Shown: in pieces, positions 1-7,779 of the stretch | Position numbering within the stretch: position 1 is the stretch's first letter | Layout of the letters: each line of letters opens with the position of its first letter | Assembly: GCF_034007085.1 (NCBI RefSeq) | Contig: NZ_JAVERO010000075.1 | Coordinates: 1-10,224 of the forward strand | Source: Castellaniella sp034007085 | GTDB lineage: Bacteria; Pseudomonadota; Gammaproteobacteria; Burkholderiales; Burkholderiaceae_B | Reading direction: 5' to 3' | Length of the DNA stretch: 10,224 nt | The notes under the pieces: generated by a model | Database searches by the model: none | Told to the model about the DNA's origin: nothing | What the model saw: only the letters and a program-made list of their open reading frames with translations | Translations under genes and position numbers: made by a program

Positions 1-513
<513 letters not shown>

Positions 514-519
514 GGCGCG

Positions 520-2448
520 TCAGTCGCGGATTTGTCCCACGCAGGCGATCACGTCGGGGCCATAGGTTTCCAGCTTGCGTGCGCCCACGCCGCTGACGCC
601 GGCCAGGGCGTCCAGGCTGGCGGGATTGCGCAGGGCGATCTCGCGCAGGGTGGCGTCATGGAAGATCACGTAGGCGGGCACGTTGTGTTCGCGCGCGGTG
701 CGCGTGCGCCAGGCACGCAGATGCTCGAAGCGCGCCAGGGCGTCGGGCGGTAATGCGTCCAGTTGCGCGGCCGTGGTGGTGCGCTGGCGGCTGGCCTTGG
801 CGCGCTTGACGGCCACGGGGCGCAGCATCAGGGTGCGTTCGCCCTTGAGCACGGCGCGGCTGGCTTCGGTCAGCGCCAGGGTGCCGTAGCCTTCCAGGTC
901 CACCGTCAGCAGGCCCAGGGCCAGGGCCTGGCGCAGGATGCCGCGCCAGGCGTCCACCGACAGGTCTGCGCCCACACCAAAGACGCTGAGCGTGTCGTGG
1001 CCGTGCTGCCGGACCCGATCGGTCATCTGGCCGCGCAGGATGTCGATCAGGTGACCGCCGCCGAAGCGCTGGCCACGTTCGCGCATCAGCCGGTAGACGG
1101 CCGACAGCAGCTTCTGCACGGCGACGGTGCCATCCCAGGCAGCGGGCGGGTCCAGACAGGTGTCGCAGTTGCCGCAAGGCGCGATGGTCTGGCCGAAATA
1201 GGCCAGCAGATCCTGGCGCCGGCAGGTCACGGTTTCGCACAGGGCCAGCATGGCGTTCAGCTGGTGTATCTGGCGGCGCTGGTGCAGGGCATCGCCATCT
1301 GATTCGTCGATCATGCGCCGCTGCTGGACGACGTCCTGCAGGCCGTAGGCCAGCCAGGCGTCGGCGGGCAGGCCGTCACGTCCGGCACGTCCGGTTTCCT
1401 GGTAGTAGCCTTCGACGGACTTGGGCAGATCGATGTGGGCGACGAAACGCACATCGGGCTTGTTGACGCCCATGCCGAAGGCGATGGTGGCGACCATGAT
1501 GATGCCATCCTCGCGCAGGAAGCGGGCCTGGTGGTCGGCGCGCGTCCTGGCATCCAGGCCGGCGTGGTAGGGCAGGGCGATGATGCCGTTGCGCGACAGG
1601 AATTCGGCGGTCTGCTCGACGCGCGCGCGCGACAGGGCGTAGACGATGCCGCATTCTCCGGCATGTTCGGCGCGGATGAAATCCAGCAGCTGGCGCCGGG
1701 CCTCGTGCTTTTCGACGATGCGGTAGCGGATGTTGGGCCGGTCGAAACTGGCGATGAACTGGGGGGCGGCTTCCAGCGACAGACAGGCGACGATGTCGGC
1801 GCGCGTGGCGGCGGTGGCGGTGGCGGTCAGGGCGATGCGCGGTACGCCGGGCCAGCGCTCGGCCAGCAGTTTCAGTTCCTGGTATTCCGGGCGGAAATCG
1901 TGCCCCCATTGGGATACGCAATGGGCCTCATCGATGGCGAACAGGGCGATGCGCCCGCTGTCGAGCAGGTCCAGGCAGCGCGGGGTCAGCAGGCGTTCCG
2001 GGGCGACGTACAGCAGATCCAGTTCGCCGCGCATGAAGGCGCGCTCGACCTCGCGGGCCTGGCCGGGCGTCTGTGACGAATTCAGGAACGCGGCGCGCAC
2101 GCCCAGTTCGAGCAGGGCATCGACCTGATCCTGCATCAAGGCGATCAGAGGCGAGATGACCACCCCCGTGCCGGGGCGCACCAGGGCCGGAATCTGGTAG
2201 CACAGGGATTTGCCGCCACCCGTAGGCATCAGCACCAGGGCATCGCCGCCGCCGATGATGTGCTCGATGACGGCCTGCTGTTCGCCCCGGAAGGCCTCGT
2301 AGCCGAAGACTTCACGCAGCGCGTCCAGCGCATGCGCGTAGCGCGGCGGTGCGGGCGGGGTGTGCCGTTCGCCGGCCTGGTCACCTGCCGGGAAATGCAT
2401 GGGCCGCCCGTCCTCGTCCCAGAAGATGGGCGGTTCCTCTGCGCGCAT
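520..2448 (-). CDS. recQ: ATP-dependent DNA helicase RecQ
   Basis: RecQ is a 3'-5' superfamily 2 DNA helicase of the RecF recombination pathway that unwinds forked and recombination intermediates. The 642 residues show the complete family architecture. The Walker A motif MPTGGGKS is near 74-81, DEAH at 173-176 within AIDEAHCVSQWGHDFRPEY, SAT-like ALTATAT near 206-212, and motif VI QETGRAGRDG at 350-359. The zinc site is C409, C425, C428 and C431 (TCRRQDLLAYFG, then PCGNCDTC). A winged-helix RQC region covers about 440-545 and an HRDC domain about 568-642 (LAGVSGVGARKLETYG). The N-terminus before the first helicase helix is roughly 24 residues longer than in E. coli RecQ. M17 (MHFPAGDQAG) is an alternative start, and neither start has a strong ribosome binding site. 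The first codon lies 13 bp after the ruvA stop, suggesting co-transcription. The gene converges on ruvB. Confidence 0.97.
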   Translation of the reverse strand: MRAEEPPIFWDEDGRPMHFPAGDQAGERHTPPAPPRYAHALDALREVFGYEAFRGEQQAVIEHIIGGGDALVLMPTGGGKSLCYQIPALVRPGTGVVISPLIALMQDQVDALLELGVRAAFLNSSQTPGQAREVERAFMRGELDLLYVAPERLLTPRCLDLLDSGRIALFAIDEAHCVSQWGHDFRPEYQELKLLAERWPGVPRIALTATATAATRADIVACLSLEAAPQFIASFDRPNIRYRIVEKHEARRQLLDFIRAEHAGECGIVYALSRARVEQTAEFLSRNGIIALPYHAGLDARTRADHQARFLREDGIIMVATIAFGMGVNKPDVRFVAHIDLPKSVEGYYQETGRAGRDGLPADAWLAYGLQDVVQQRRMIDESDGDALHQRRQIHQLNAMLALCETVTCRRQDLLAYFGQTIAPCGNCDTCLDPPAAWDGTVAVQKLLSAVYRLMRERGQRFGGGHLIDILRGQMTDRVRQHGHDTLSVFGVGADLSVDAWRGILRQALALGLLTVDLEGYGTLALTEASRAVLKGERTLMLRPVAVKRAKASRQRTTTAAQLDALPPDALARFEHLRAWRTRTAREHNVPAYVIFHDATLREIALRNPASLDALAGVSGVGARKLETYGPDVIACVGQIRD

Positions 2449-2461
2449 GTCGTGTCCGGCC

Positions 2462-3046
2462 TCAGGCTCGCGCCAGGGCCTTCAGGGCCAGGCGGATGCT
2501 TTCGGAAATGCTCCGGCCTTCTGGCAGGGTGGCCATGGCGCGGCGGGCCTCGGCGGCGGAATAGCCCAGAGCCAGGAGGGCGTTGAGCACATCGCTGCCG
2601 CTTGCGGTGGCGGGCATGCCATCCGATCGGCCTGGACCGGGGATCGTCCCCAGTTTGTCGCGCAGTTCAAGCAGCAGGCGCTCGGCGGTTTTCTTGCCGA
2701 TGCCGGGGACTTTCACCAGGCGGCCGGATTCCTGGCGTTCGACTGCGTCGGCCAGGTCCTCGACGCTCAGGCCCGACAGCACGGCCAGGGCTGTGCGCGC
2801 GCCGATACCGCTGACCTTGATCAGGGCGCGAAAGGCACTGCGTTCAGCCGGTGTGGCAAAACCGTACAGGACATGGGCGTCATCACGAATGGCCAGATGC
2901 GTGTGCAGGGTCACGGTCTGGCCGGCGGGAGGCAGCTTGTAGAGCGTGCTCATGGGGACGTCGATCTCGTAGCCCAGGCCGCCGGCCTGGATGCAGACCG
3001 TGGGCGGGGATAGTTCGATCAGGGTGCCGGTAATGCGGCCGATCAT
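2462..3046 (-). CDS. ruvA: Holliday junction branch migration complex subunit RuvA
   Basis: RuvA is the tetrameric DNA-binding subunit that grips the four-way junction and loads RuvB. The 194-residue length fits the family. It starts MIGRITGTLIELSPP, the standard RuvA N-terminus, and domain I (OB fold) runs to about residue 64. Two helix-hairpin-helix motifs follow, LIKVSGIGARTALAVL (about 75-90) and LVKVPGIGKKTAERLL (about 110-125). A flexible linker spans about 133-150, and the C-terminal RuvB-contacting domain III (SDVLNALLALGYSAAEARRA) spans about 151-194. The same frame is open far upstream through ruvC, but the conserved N-terminus and a GGAG ribosome binding site 6 nt before the ATG fix the start at 3046. 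It sits between ruvC and recQ on the same strand. No residue looks abnormal. Confidence 0.97.
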   Translation of the reverse strand: MIGRITGTLIELSPPTVCIQAGGLGYEIDVPMSTLYKLPPAGQTVTLHTHLAIRDDAHVLYGFATPAERSAFRALIKVSGIGARTALAVLSGLSVEDLADAVERQESGRLVKVPGIGKKTAERLLLELRDKLGTIPGPGRSDGMPATASGSDVLNALLALGYSAAEARRAMATLPEGRSISESIRLALKALARA

Positions 3047-3107
3047 GGCGAACTCCGTTGTTCGGGATGAATGCGGGGCGCGGACCGCACGAAAAAGCGG
3101 GCGTCCA
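3043..3107 (-). other. 21-codon mini-ORF bridging ruvC and ruvA (possible coupling ORF)
   Basis: On the minus strand the ruvC stop and a new ATG overlap as TGATG, with TGA at 3110-3108 and ATG at 3109-3107. The frame opened by that ATG runs 21 sense codons (beginning MDARFFVRSAPR) and ends in a TGA that overlaps the ruvA start as ATGA (ruvA ATG 3046-3044, TGA 3045-3043). The mini-ORF therefore fills the 61-bp ruvC-ruvA gap exactly, with overlap at both ends. No separate strong ribosome binding site precedes its ATG. It matches no family I recognise and is not predicted to make a functional peptide. The possible role is translational coupling by termination and reinitiation. The arrangement could also be chance. 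Confidence 0.3.
3053..3056 (-). promoter_or_regulatory. Ribosome binding site of ruvA
   Basis: The minus strand reads GGAG followed by 6 nt and then the ruvA ATG. This supports the start at 3046 over the much longer open frame upstream. The site lies inside the last codons of the 21-codon mini-ORF that bridges ruvC and ruvA. Confidence 0.6.
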
Positions 3108-3656
3108 TCAGGACACCAGCCGGCCGGTGCGCAGGCGTCGGCGGCTTGCAGACAGGGTCTTGGGCGCCAGTGCCTGCAGCCGTTCGGCCAGCGGCGCGCA
3201 GTGGGCGTGACAGATGGCGCAGGCCAGGGCGTCGGCGGCATCCGGGGCAGGTTCGCCGTCCAGCGACAGCAGATGGCGCACCATGGCCTGGATCTGTTCC
3301 TTGCTGGCGCGGCCGGTGCCGACCACGGCTTTCTTGATCTGCAGCGCCGTGTATTCCTGGACATCGATGCCGCAGTCGGCCAGGGCGCACAGGGCCGCGC
3401 CGCGTGCCTGGCCCAGCAGCAGGGTCGAGGCCGGGTTGGCATTCAGGAAGACTTTTTCCAGTGCGGCCTGGTCGGGCCGGACGTCGCGGGCGATTTCGCG
3501 CAGATTGTCCAGGATGACCTTGAGGCGTCCGTGCAGGGGCAGGGCGGGTGGCACGACGATGGTGCCGCTGGCCACGTAGCGCAGTCGCGCACCCTGGGCC
3601 TCGATTGCGCCGAAGCCCGTGCGCCGCAAGCCCGGATCGACTCCCAGGATGATCAT
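3108..3656 (-). CDS. ruvC: Crossover junction endodeoxyribonuclease RuvC
   Basis: RuvC is the dimeric, magnesium-dependent resolvase that cuts Holliday junctions symmetrically. The 182 residues begin MIILGVDPGLRRTGFGAIE, the typical first strand of the RNase H-like fold. The four acidic catalytic positions are all present: D7, E67 (AALEKVFLN), D139 and D142 (PDAADALA). The basic stretch QIKKAVVGTGRASKEQIQ, near 106-123, matches the conserved DNA-contacting region. The C-terminal tail after the last helix is basic (SRRRLRTGRL) and slightly longer than in the 173-residue E. coli protein. It starts 13 bp after the purH stop and is followed by ruvA after 61 bp. No strong ribosome binding site is visible, so translation may depend on ribosomes finishing purH (inference). 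Confidence 0.97.
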   Translation of the reverse strand: MIILGVDPGLRRTGFGAIEAQGARLRYVASGTIVVPPALPLHGRLKVILDNLREIARDVRPDQAALEKVFLNANPASTLLLGQARGAALCALADCGIDVQEYTALQIKKAVVGTGRASKEQIQAMVRHLLSLDGEPAPDAADALACAICHAHCAPLAERLQALAPKTLSASRRRLRTGRLVS

Positions 3657-3669
3657 CGCTGCCTGGCCG

Positions 3670-5265
3670 TCAGTGGCGGAAGTGGCGGGCGCCGGTGAAG
3701 ACCATGGCGATGCCGCGTTCGTCGGCGGCCGCGATGACTTCGTCGTCGCGGATGCTGCCGCCCGGCTGGATGACGCAGGCCGCGCCCGCGTCGGCCACCA
3801 CGTCCAGCCCGTCGCGGAATGGGAAGAAGGCGTCCGAGGCGACTGCCGAGCCTTGCAGCGTCAGACCGGCCTTTTCGGCTTTGATCGAGGCAATGCGGGC
3901 CGAGTCGATGCGACTCATTTGCCCGGCTCCCACGCCCAGGGTCATGCCCTGGCCACAGAAGACGATGGCGTTGGACTTCACGAAGCGGGCGACATTCCAG
4001 GCGAACAGCAGGTCGCGCATCTGTTGCGCCGTCGGTGCCAGACGGGTGACGACACGCACATCGGTCTCGGCGGCTTGCAGGACATCCGGGTCCTGCGCCA
4101 GCCAGCCGCCGCCGACACGTTTGATGTCGCAGGGGTTGTGCGCCGTGCCCAGGGGGACTTCCAGGACTCGTACGTTCTTTTTCGCGGCCAGCAGGGCCAA
4201 GGCGGCGCCCGTATAGGCCGGGGCGATCAGGACTTCCAGGAACTGCTCGGAGACAGCCTGCGCAGTGGCCTCGTCGACCGTCGTATTGAAGGCGATGATG
4301 CCGCCGAAAGCCGAAGTCGGGTCGGTCTTGAAAGCCTGGCGATAGGCGGACAGCGCATCGGCGCCCAGGGCCACGCCGCAGGGATTGGCGTGTTTGACGA
4401 TGACGCAGGCCCCGGCCTGGAAGCTGCGTACGCATTCCCATGCGGCGTCGGCATCGGCGATGTTGTTGTAGGACAGTTCCTTGCCCTGGATCTGACGGTA
4501 GCTGGCCAGCAGGCCGGTGCCGACCTGGATGTCGCGATAGAAGGCGGCGCCCTGGTGCGGATTTTCGCCATAGCGCAGGGTCTGTTCACGGCGCATCTGC
4601 ACGGTCAGCACGCGCGGCCAGGGATTGCGTTCAGGGACCTGGGCAGGTTCGGGTTCGCGCGTTGCCAGGCTGCTGAGGTAGGCGGCGATGGCGCCGTCGT
4701 AGGCTGCGGTGTGGGCATAGACCTTGGCGGCCAGTTCCAGGCGCAGGCCGTAGGACGGCTGGCGGGCCGGGCCGTCCATGTCGGCCAGCACGCGCGGGTA
4801 GTCGGCCGGGTCGATGACCACGGTGACGCCACCGCCGGCTGGAGAGCCATGGTTTTTTGCCGCAGAGCGCAGCATGGCCGGGCCGCCGATGTCGATGTTT
4901 TCGATGGCATCGGCCAGGATGCAGTCGGGTTTGGCGATGGTCTGCTGGAAGGGGTACAGATTGACCACCAGCAGATCGATGGGTGGGATGTTCTGTTCTT
5001 TCAGTGTCTGCAGGTGCGCGGGATCGTCGCGGCGCGCCAGCAGACCGCCGTGGATGCGTGGGTGCAGGGTCTTGACCCGGCCGTCGAGGATTTCCGGAGA
5101 GCCGGTGTGGTCGGCGACCTCGGTGACCTTGAGGCCGGCCTGGGCCAGCAGGCGGGCGGTGCCGCCAGTCGACAGGAGAGCGACCCCGCGCTGGGCGAGG
5201 GCCTGGGCGAATTCAACGATGCCCGACTTGTCGGACACGGAGAGCAGAGCAGTCTGGATGGTCAT
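3670..5265 (-). CDS. purH: Bifunctional AICAR transformylase / IMP cyclohydrolase PurH
   Basis: PurH performs the last two steps of purine synthesis: formyl transfer from 10-formyl-THF to AICAR, then ring closure of FAICAR to IMP. The 531 residues match the usual length. The N-terminal cyclohydrolase (MGS-like) domain holds LLSVSDKSGIVEFAQ, LLSTGGTARLL, and DGRVKTLHPRIHGGLLARR near 61-79. ENIDIGGPAMLRSAAKNH follows near 122-139. The transformylase domain carries RYGENPHQGAAFY near 231-243, the catalytic KHANPCGVALG with K291 and H292, and DPTSAFGGIIAFN. The C-terminus is the characteristic VFTGARHFRH. A short glycine-rich insertion (GSPAGGG, about 140-146) follows AAKNH, where I expect a shorter loop. 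A variable linker (about 200-226) joins the domains. It lies 51 bp after fis and 13 bp before ruvC. No clear ribosome binding site precedes the ATG. Confidence 0.98.
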   Translation of the reverse strand: MTIQTALLSVSDKSGIVEFAQALAQRGVALLSTGGTARLLAQAGLKVTEVADHTGSPEILDGRVKTLHPRIHGGLLARRDDPAHLQTLKEQNIPPIDLLVVNLYPFQQTIAKPDCILADAIENIDIGGPAMLRSAAKNHGSPAGGGVTVVIDPADYPRVLADMDGPARQPSYGLRLELAAKVYAHTAAYDGAIAAYLSSLATREPEPAQVPERNPWPRVLTVQMRREQTLRYGENPHQGAAFYRDIQVGTGLLASYRQIQGKELSYNNIADADAAWECVRSFQAGACVIVKHANPCGVALGADALSAYRQAFKTDPTSAFGGIIAFNTTVDEATAQAVSEQFLEVLIAPAYTGAALALLAAKKNVRVLEVPLGTAHNPCDIKRVGGGWLAQDPDVLQAAETDVRVVTRLAPTAQQMRDLLFAWNVARFVKSNAIVFCGQGMTLGVGAGQMSRIDSARIASIKAEKAGLTLQGSAVASDAFFPFRDGLDVVADAGAACVIQPGGSIRDDEVIAAADERGIAMVFTGARHFRH

Positions 5266-5316
5266 GTGGGTGGGATGGAAGGCAAAGAAAAATGGGCTGG
5301 TGGGGCGGTCGGTGCC

Positions 5317-5556
5317 TCAGACCTGGATCTGGTGCGTCTGGAGTTTCTTGCGCAGGGTGCCGCGCGTGATGCCGAGCATGTCGGCTGCGCGCGTCTGGTT
5401 GCCTCCGGTGCGTTCCAGTGCGACTTCCAGGACGGTGCGTTCGACGCACAGACCGACCATGGACAGCATGTCGTGCGGCGTGGAGTCGCCCAGATCTTCG
5501 AAATAGCGTTCGAGCTGTTCGCGGACGGCGTGTTCCAGTGGGGTGGTGGTGCTCAT
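5317..5556 (-). CDS. fis: Fis family DNA-binding protein
   Basis: Fis is a small homodimeric nucleoid-associated protein that bends DNA and, in enterobacteria, activates rRNA promoters and assists site-specific recombination during fast growth. This 79-residue protein is shorter at the N-terminus than the 98-residue E. coli Fis, which is common in betaproteobacteria. It lacks much of the flexible N-terminal arm that contacts invertases. The dimerising helices cover about 27-50. The C-terminal helix-turn-helix (GGNQTRAADMLGITRGTLRKKL, split here as GGNQTRAADMLG at 51-62 and ITRGTLRKKL at 63-72) is close to the enterobacterial motif and identifies the family. It follows dusB by 18 bp, the same pairing as the E. 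coli dusB-fis operon. No strong ribosome binding site is visible before its ATG, so coupling to dusB translation is plausible. Confidence 0.95.
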   Translation of the reverse strand: MSTTTPLEHAVREQLERYFEDLGDSTPHDMLSMVGLCVERTVLEVALERTGGNQTRAADMLGITRGTLRKKLQTHQIQV

Positions 5557-5574
5557 GTCGGATCGGTCGGAAAA

Positions 5575-6594
5575 TCAATGGAGTGAAGGCGCGGGCGTGA
5601 TGACCGCATCGGCAGGCCGTTCGTCGAACCACTGGCGCAGGGCTTCGGATTGCCGCGCCGTGCTGTCCAGCGCCATGATGCGTGGCAGCAGCGTGTCCGC
5701 GCCCGGCAGATCGGCCAGGTACCAGCCGATGTGCTTGCGGGCGCTGCGCACGCCGGTGTGCTCACCGTAGAAAGCATAGTGGTCGTCCAGGTGCCCCAGC
5801 AGATGTTCGCGCAGTTCGCCATAGGTCGGCGGCGGCAGATGGGTGCCGTGCGCCAGATAATGGGCGATTTCGCGAAAGATCCAGGGCCGCCCCTGGGCGG
5901 CACGGCCAACCATGATGGCGTCGGCTCCAGTGTAATCCAGGACGCGGCGGGCTTTTTCTGGCGAGTCGATGTCGCCGTTGGCGATCAGCGGGATGCGGAT
6001 TGCCTGGCGGACTTCGCGCAGCGTGTCGTATTCGGCCTGTCCCGTGTACAGATCGCAGCGGGTGCGCCCGTGCAGGGTCAGGGCGGCCACGCCGCAGTCC
6101 TCTGCAAGGCGGGCGATGCGCACGGCATTGCGGCTGTCCCGGTCCCAGCCGGTGCGGGTCTTCAGGGTGACGGGCACACCCAGCGGCGTGCAGGCGGATA
6201 CCACGCGGTCCAGGATGCGGGCGACCAGGGTTTCGTCGCGCAGCAATGCCGAACCCGAGGCGACGTTGCAGACTTTTTTGACGGGACAGCCCATGTTGAT
6301 GTCGATGATGTGGGCGCCTTTGCGGATGTTGAACACGGCTGCCTCGGCCAGCATGTCGGGGTCGGCGCCGGCGATCTGCACGGCCACGGGGTCGGGCTCA
6401 CCATCGTGGTTCAGGCGGCGCGCGGTCTTGACGCTGTCCCACAGGCGCGGGTTGCTGGCCGCCATTTCGGATACCGCGTAGGCCGCGCCCAGCGCCTTGC
6501 ACAGGCGCCGGTAGGGGCGGTCGGTGACTCCGGCCATGGGAGCCACGCAGACGGGGTGGGGCAGGGTCCAGGATCCGATGCGCATGGCGGGCAT
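5575..6594 (-). CDS. dusB: tRNA-dihydrouridine synthase B
   Basis: DusB is an FMN-dependent enzyme that reduces uridine to dihydrouridine in tRNA using NADPH. The 339 residues form a TIM barrel opening with VCVAPMAGVTDRPYRRLC near 15-32. The catalytic cysteine is C103 in INMGCPVKKVCN, followed by the GSALLRD motif near 114-120. LKTRTGWD and LTLHGRTR are the usual barrel motifs. FMN-phosphate binding motifs ANGDIDSPEKA and GADAIMVGRAAQGRPWIF follow, then a helical C-terminal domain. ATG at 6594 is used here. M4 at 6585 (MRIGSWTLPHP) is an equally good start and neither has a convincing ribosome binding site. It is 33 bp after the ubiH-like gene and directly upstream of fis, the classical dusB-fis arrangement. 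Choice of DusB over DusA or DusC rests on the MGCPVKKV form and the fis linkage. Confidence 0.95.
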   Translation of the reverse strand: MPAMRIGSWTLPHPVCVAPMAGVTDRPYRRLCKALGAAYAVSEMAASNPRLWDSVKTARRLNHDGEPDPVAVQIAGADPDMLAEAAVFNIRKGAHIIDINMGCPVKKVCNVASGSALLRDETLVARILDRVVSACTPLGVPVTLKTRTGWDRDSRNAVRIARLAEDCGVAALTLHGRTRCDLYTGQAEYDTLREVRQAIRIPLIANGDIDSPEKARRVLDYTGADAIMVGRAAQGRPWIFREIAHYLAHGTHLPPPTYGELREHLLGHLDDHYAFYGEHTGVRSARKHIGWYLADLPGADTLLPRIMALDSTARQSEALRQWFDERPADAVITPAPSLH

Positions 6595-6627
6595 TGTAGG
6601 CCGTTCGGCATGGGCCGTGCGGTGCGT

Positions 6628-7779
6628 CTACAGGCGCTGACCTTGCAGCAGGTGGTGGGCCAGGGGCTTGCGCAGCGCAGGCAGCAGGTCCAGGGCGGCC
6701 AGTCCCAGACCGCAGGCGTGACGCAGCAGCGGATTGGCAGTGGCGAAGACGCGCGGCAGCATGTCGGTGATGCCCAGGGTCAGGGCGCGATCTGCGCGAC
6801 GTTGCCGGGCATGGTGTTCCAGCAGCGATTGGACCGGAGTGTCCGGTTGCGCCAGCCAGGGGCGCAGCACCTGGGCCAGCTGGGCTGCGTCGCGCAGGCC
6901 CAGGTTCAGCCCCTGGCCGGCGACCGGGTGCAGAGTCTGGGCGGCATTGCCGACCGCCACCAAACCCTGGCCCAGCACGCTGGGGCCGGCGTGCAGCGAC
7001 AGGGGGAAAGCGTGCGTTTCGCCGATCCGCTGCAGGCGGCCCAGGCGCTGGCCGAAGGCCGCCTGCAGCGCCGCATCGAATGCCGTGTTCGACAGGTCCT
7101 GCAAGGCTTGGGCGCGTTCAGGCGGCACGCACCAGACCAGGCTGTAGAGATCCGCGCCGGCCGGATGGGGCAACAGGGCCAGCGGGCCGGTGCGCGTGAA
7201 GCGTTCGAAGGCCAGGCCCGGATCGGGGGCGGCGGCCCGCACGGTCGCCAGGACGGCGTGCTGGCCATATTCGCGTCGCAGTCCCTGGGGACGGGCGCCG
7301 TCGGACAGCAGCGCGAGGCGTGTGCTGCATGGCCCGTCCGCCAGGCGCAGGTGCACGGGGGAACCCGCCAGGGGGCGTTGCGGGCGTTCTGGCAGGATGG
7401 TCACGCCCGAACGGCGCACAGCGGCGTAGAGCGTATCGAGCAGATCATCGTAGGCCACCACGCAGCCCAGCCGGGGAACGTTCAATTCGCGGTGATCGAT
7501 CAGCGTGCGGCCCAGATGCCCCGCCTGGGATACATGCACGCTGAGGATGTCGGCGGCTCGGGTCGGCCAGGCGCCCAGGGTTTCCAGGAAGCGGCGGCTG
7601 CCGTGATTCAGCGCCAGGGCGCGCGGGTCAATGGCCTGCCCGGATGGGCGCGGTGTGGGCGCAGGCCCTGCCAGGGCGATGCGCGCCGGATCCGGGGCAG
7701 CATCCGCCAGGCTCAGGGCCAGGGCGCAGCCGACCGGGCCGGATCCCAGGATGGTGATGTCGTAGGTCGGATTGGCCAT
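6628..7779 (-). CDS. ubiH: FAD-dependent monooxygenase, UbiH/UbiF/COQ6 family
   Basis: This family hydroxylates the aromatic ring of ubiquinone precursors using FAD, NAD(P)H and O2 in the cytoplasm or at the membrane. From the chosen start (MANPTYDITILGSGPVG) it has 383 residues, typical of the family. The dinucleotide-binding GSGPVG is at 12-17. A family-like segment FERFTRTGPLALLP is near 191-204, and a second FAD motif, VGNAAQTLHPVAGQG, at 276-290 carries the Asn form (GNAAQ) seen in UbiH rather than GDAAH. The acidic residue that normally ends the second Rossmann strand is not evident (RIALAGPAP near 33-41). The frame stays open to 7875, but conserved sequence begins at MANP and a candidate promoter lies just upstream. 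It may head the dusB-fis-purH-ruvCA-recQ run. Which ring position it acts on (UbiH, UbiI or UbiF type) cannot be settled by reading. Confidence 0.85.
   Translation of the reverse strand: MANPTYDITILGSGPVGCALALSLADAAPDPARIALAGPAPTPRPSGQAIDPRALALNHGSRRFLETLGAWPTRAADILSVHVSQAGHLGRTLIDHRELNVPRLGCVVAYDDLLDTLYAAVRRSGVTILPERPQRPLAGSPVHLRLADGPCSTRLALLSDGARPQGLRREYGQHAVLATVRAAAPDPGLAFERFTRTGPLALLPHPAGADLYSLVWCVPPERAQALQDLSNTAFDAALQAAFGQRLGRLQRIGETHAFPLSLHAGPSVLGQGLVAVGNAAQTLHPVAGQGLNLGLRDAAQLAQVLRPWLAQPDTPVQSLLEHHARQRRADRALTLGITDMLPRVFATANPLLRHACGLGLAALDLLPALRKPLAHHLLQGQRL

Noticed and set aside
3047..3442. Upstream extension of ruvA, open in frame through ruvC
   Set aside because: The RuvA family starts at MIGRITG and a GGAG ribosome binding site precedes that ATG. 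The extension only reads ruvC in another frame.
5266..5316. Possible terminator or internal promoter in the fis-purH gap, suggested by a short T-run on the minus strand
   Set aside because: No GC-rich hairpin precedes the T-run, and no convincing -35/-10 pair could be found in 51 bp.
3619..5586. A 655-codon open frame on the plus strand opposite purH and fis
   Set aside because: It is antisense to two clearly recognisable genes. The translation is low-complexity, rich in Gly, Ala, Asp and Gln, with no family motif. It is the expected GC-rich shadow frame.
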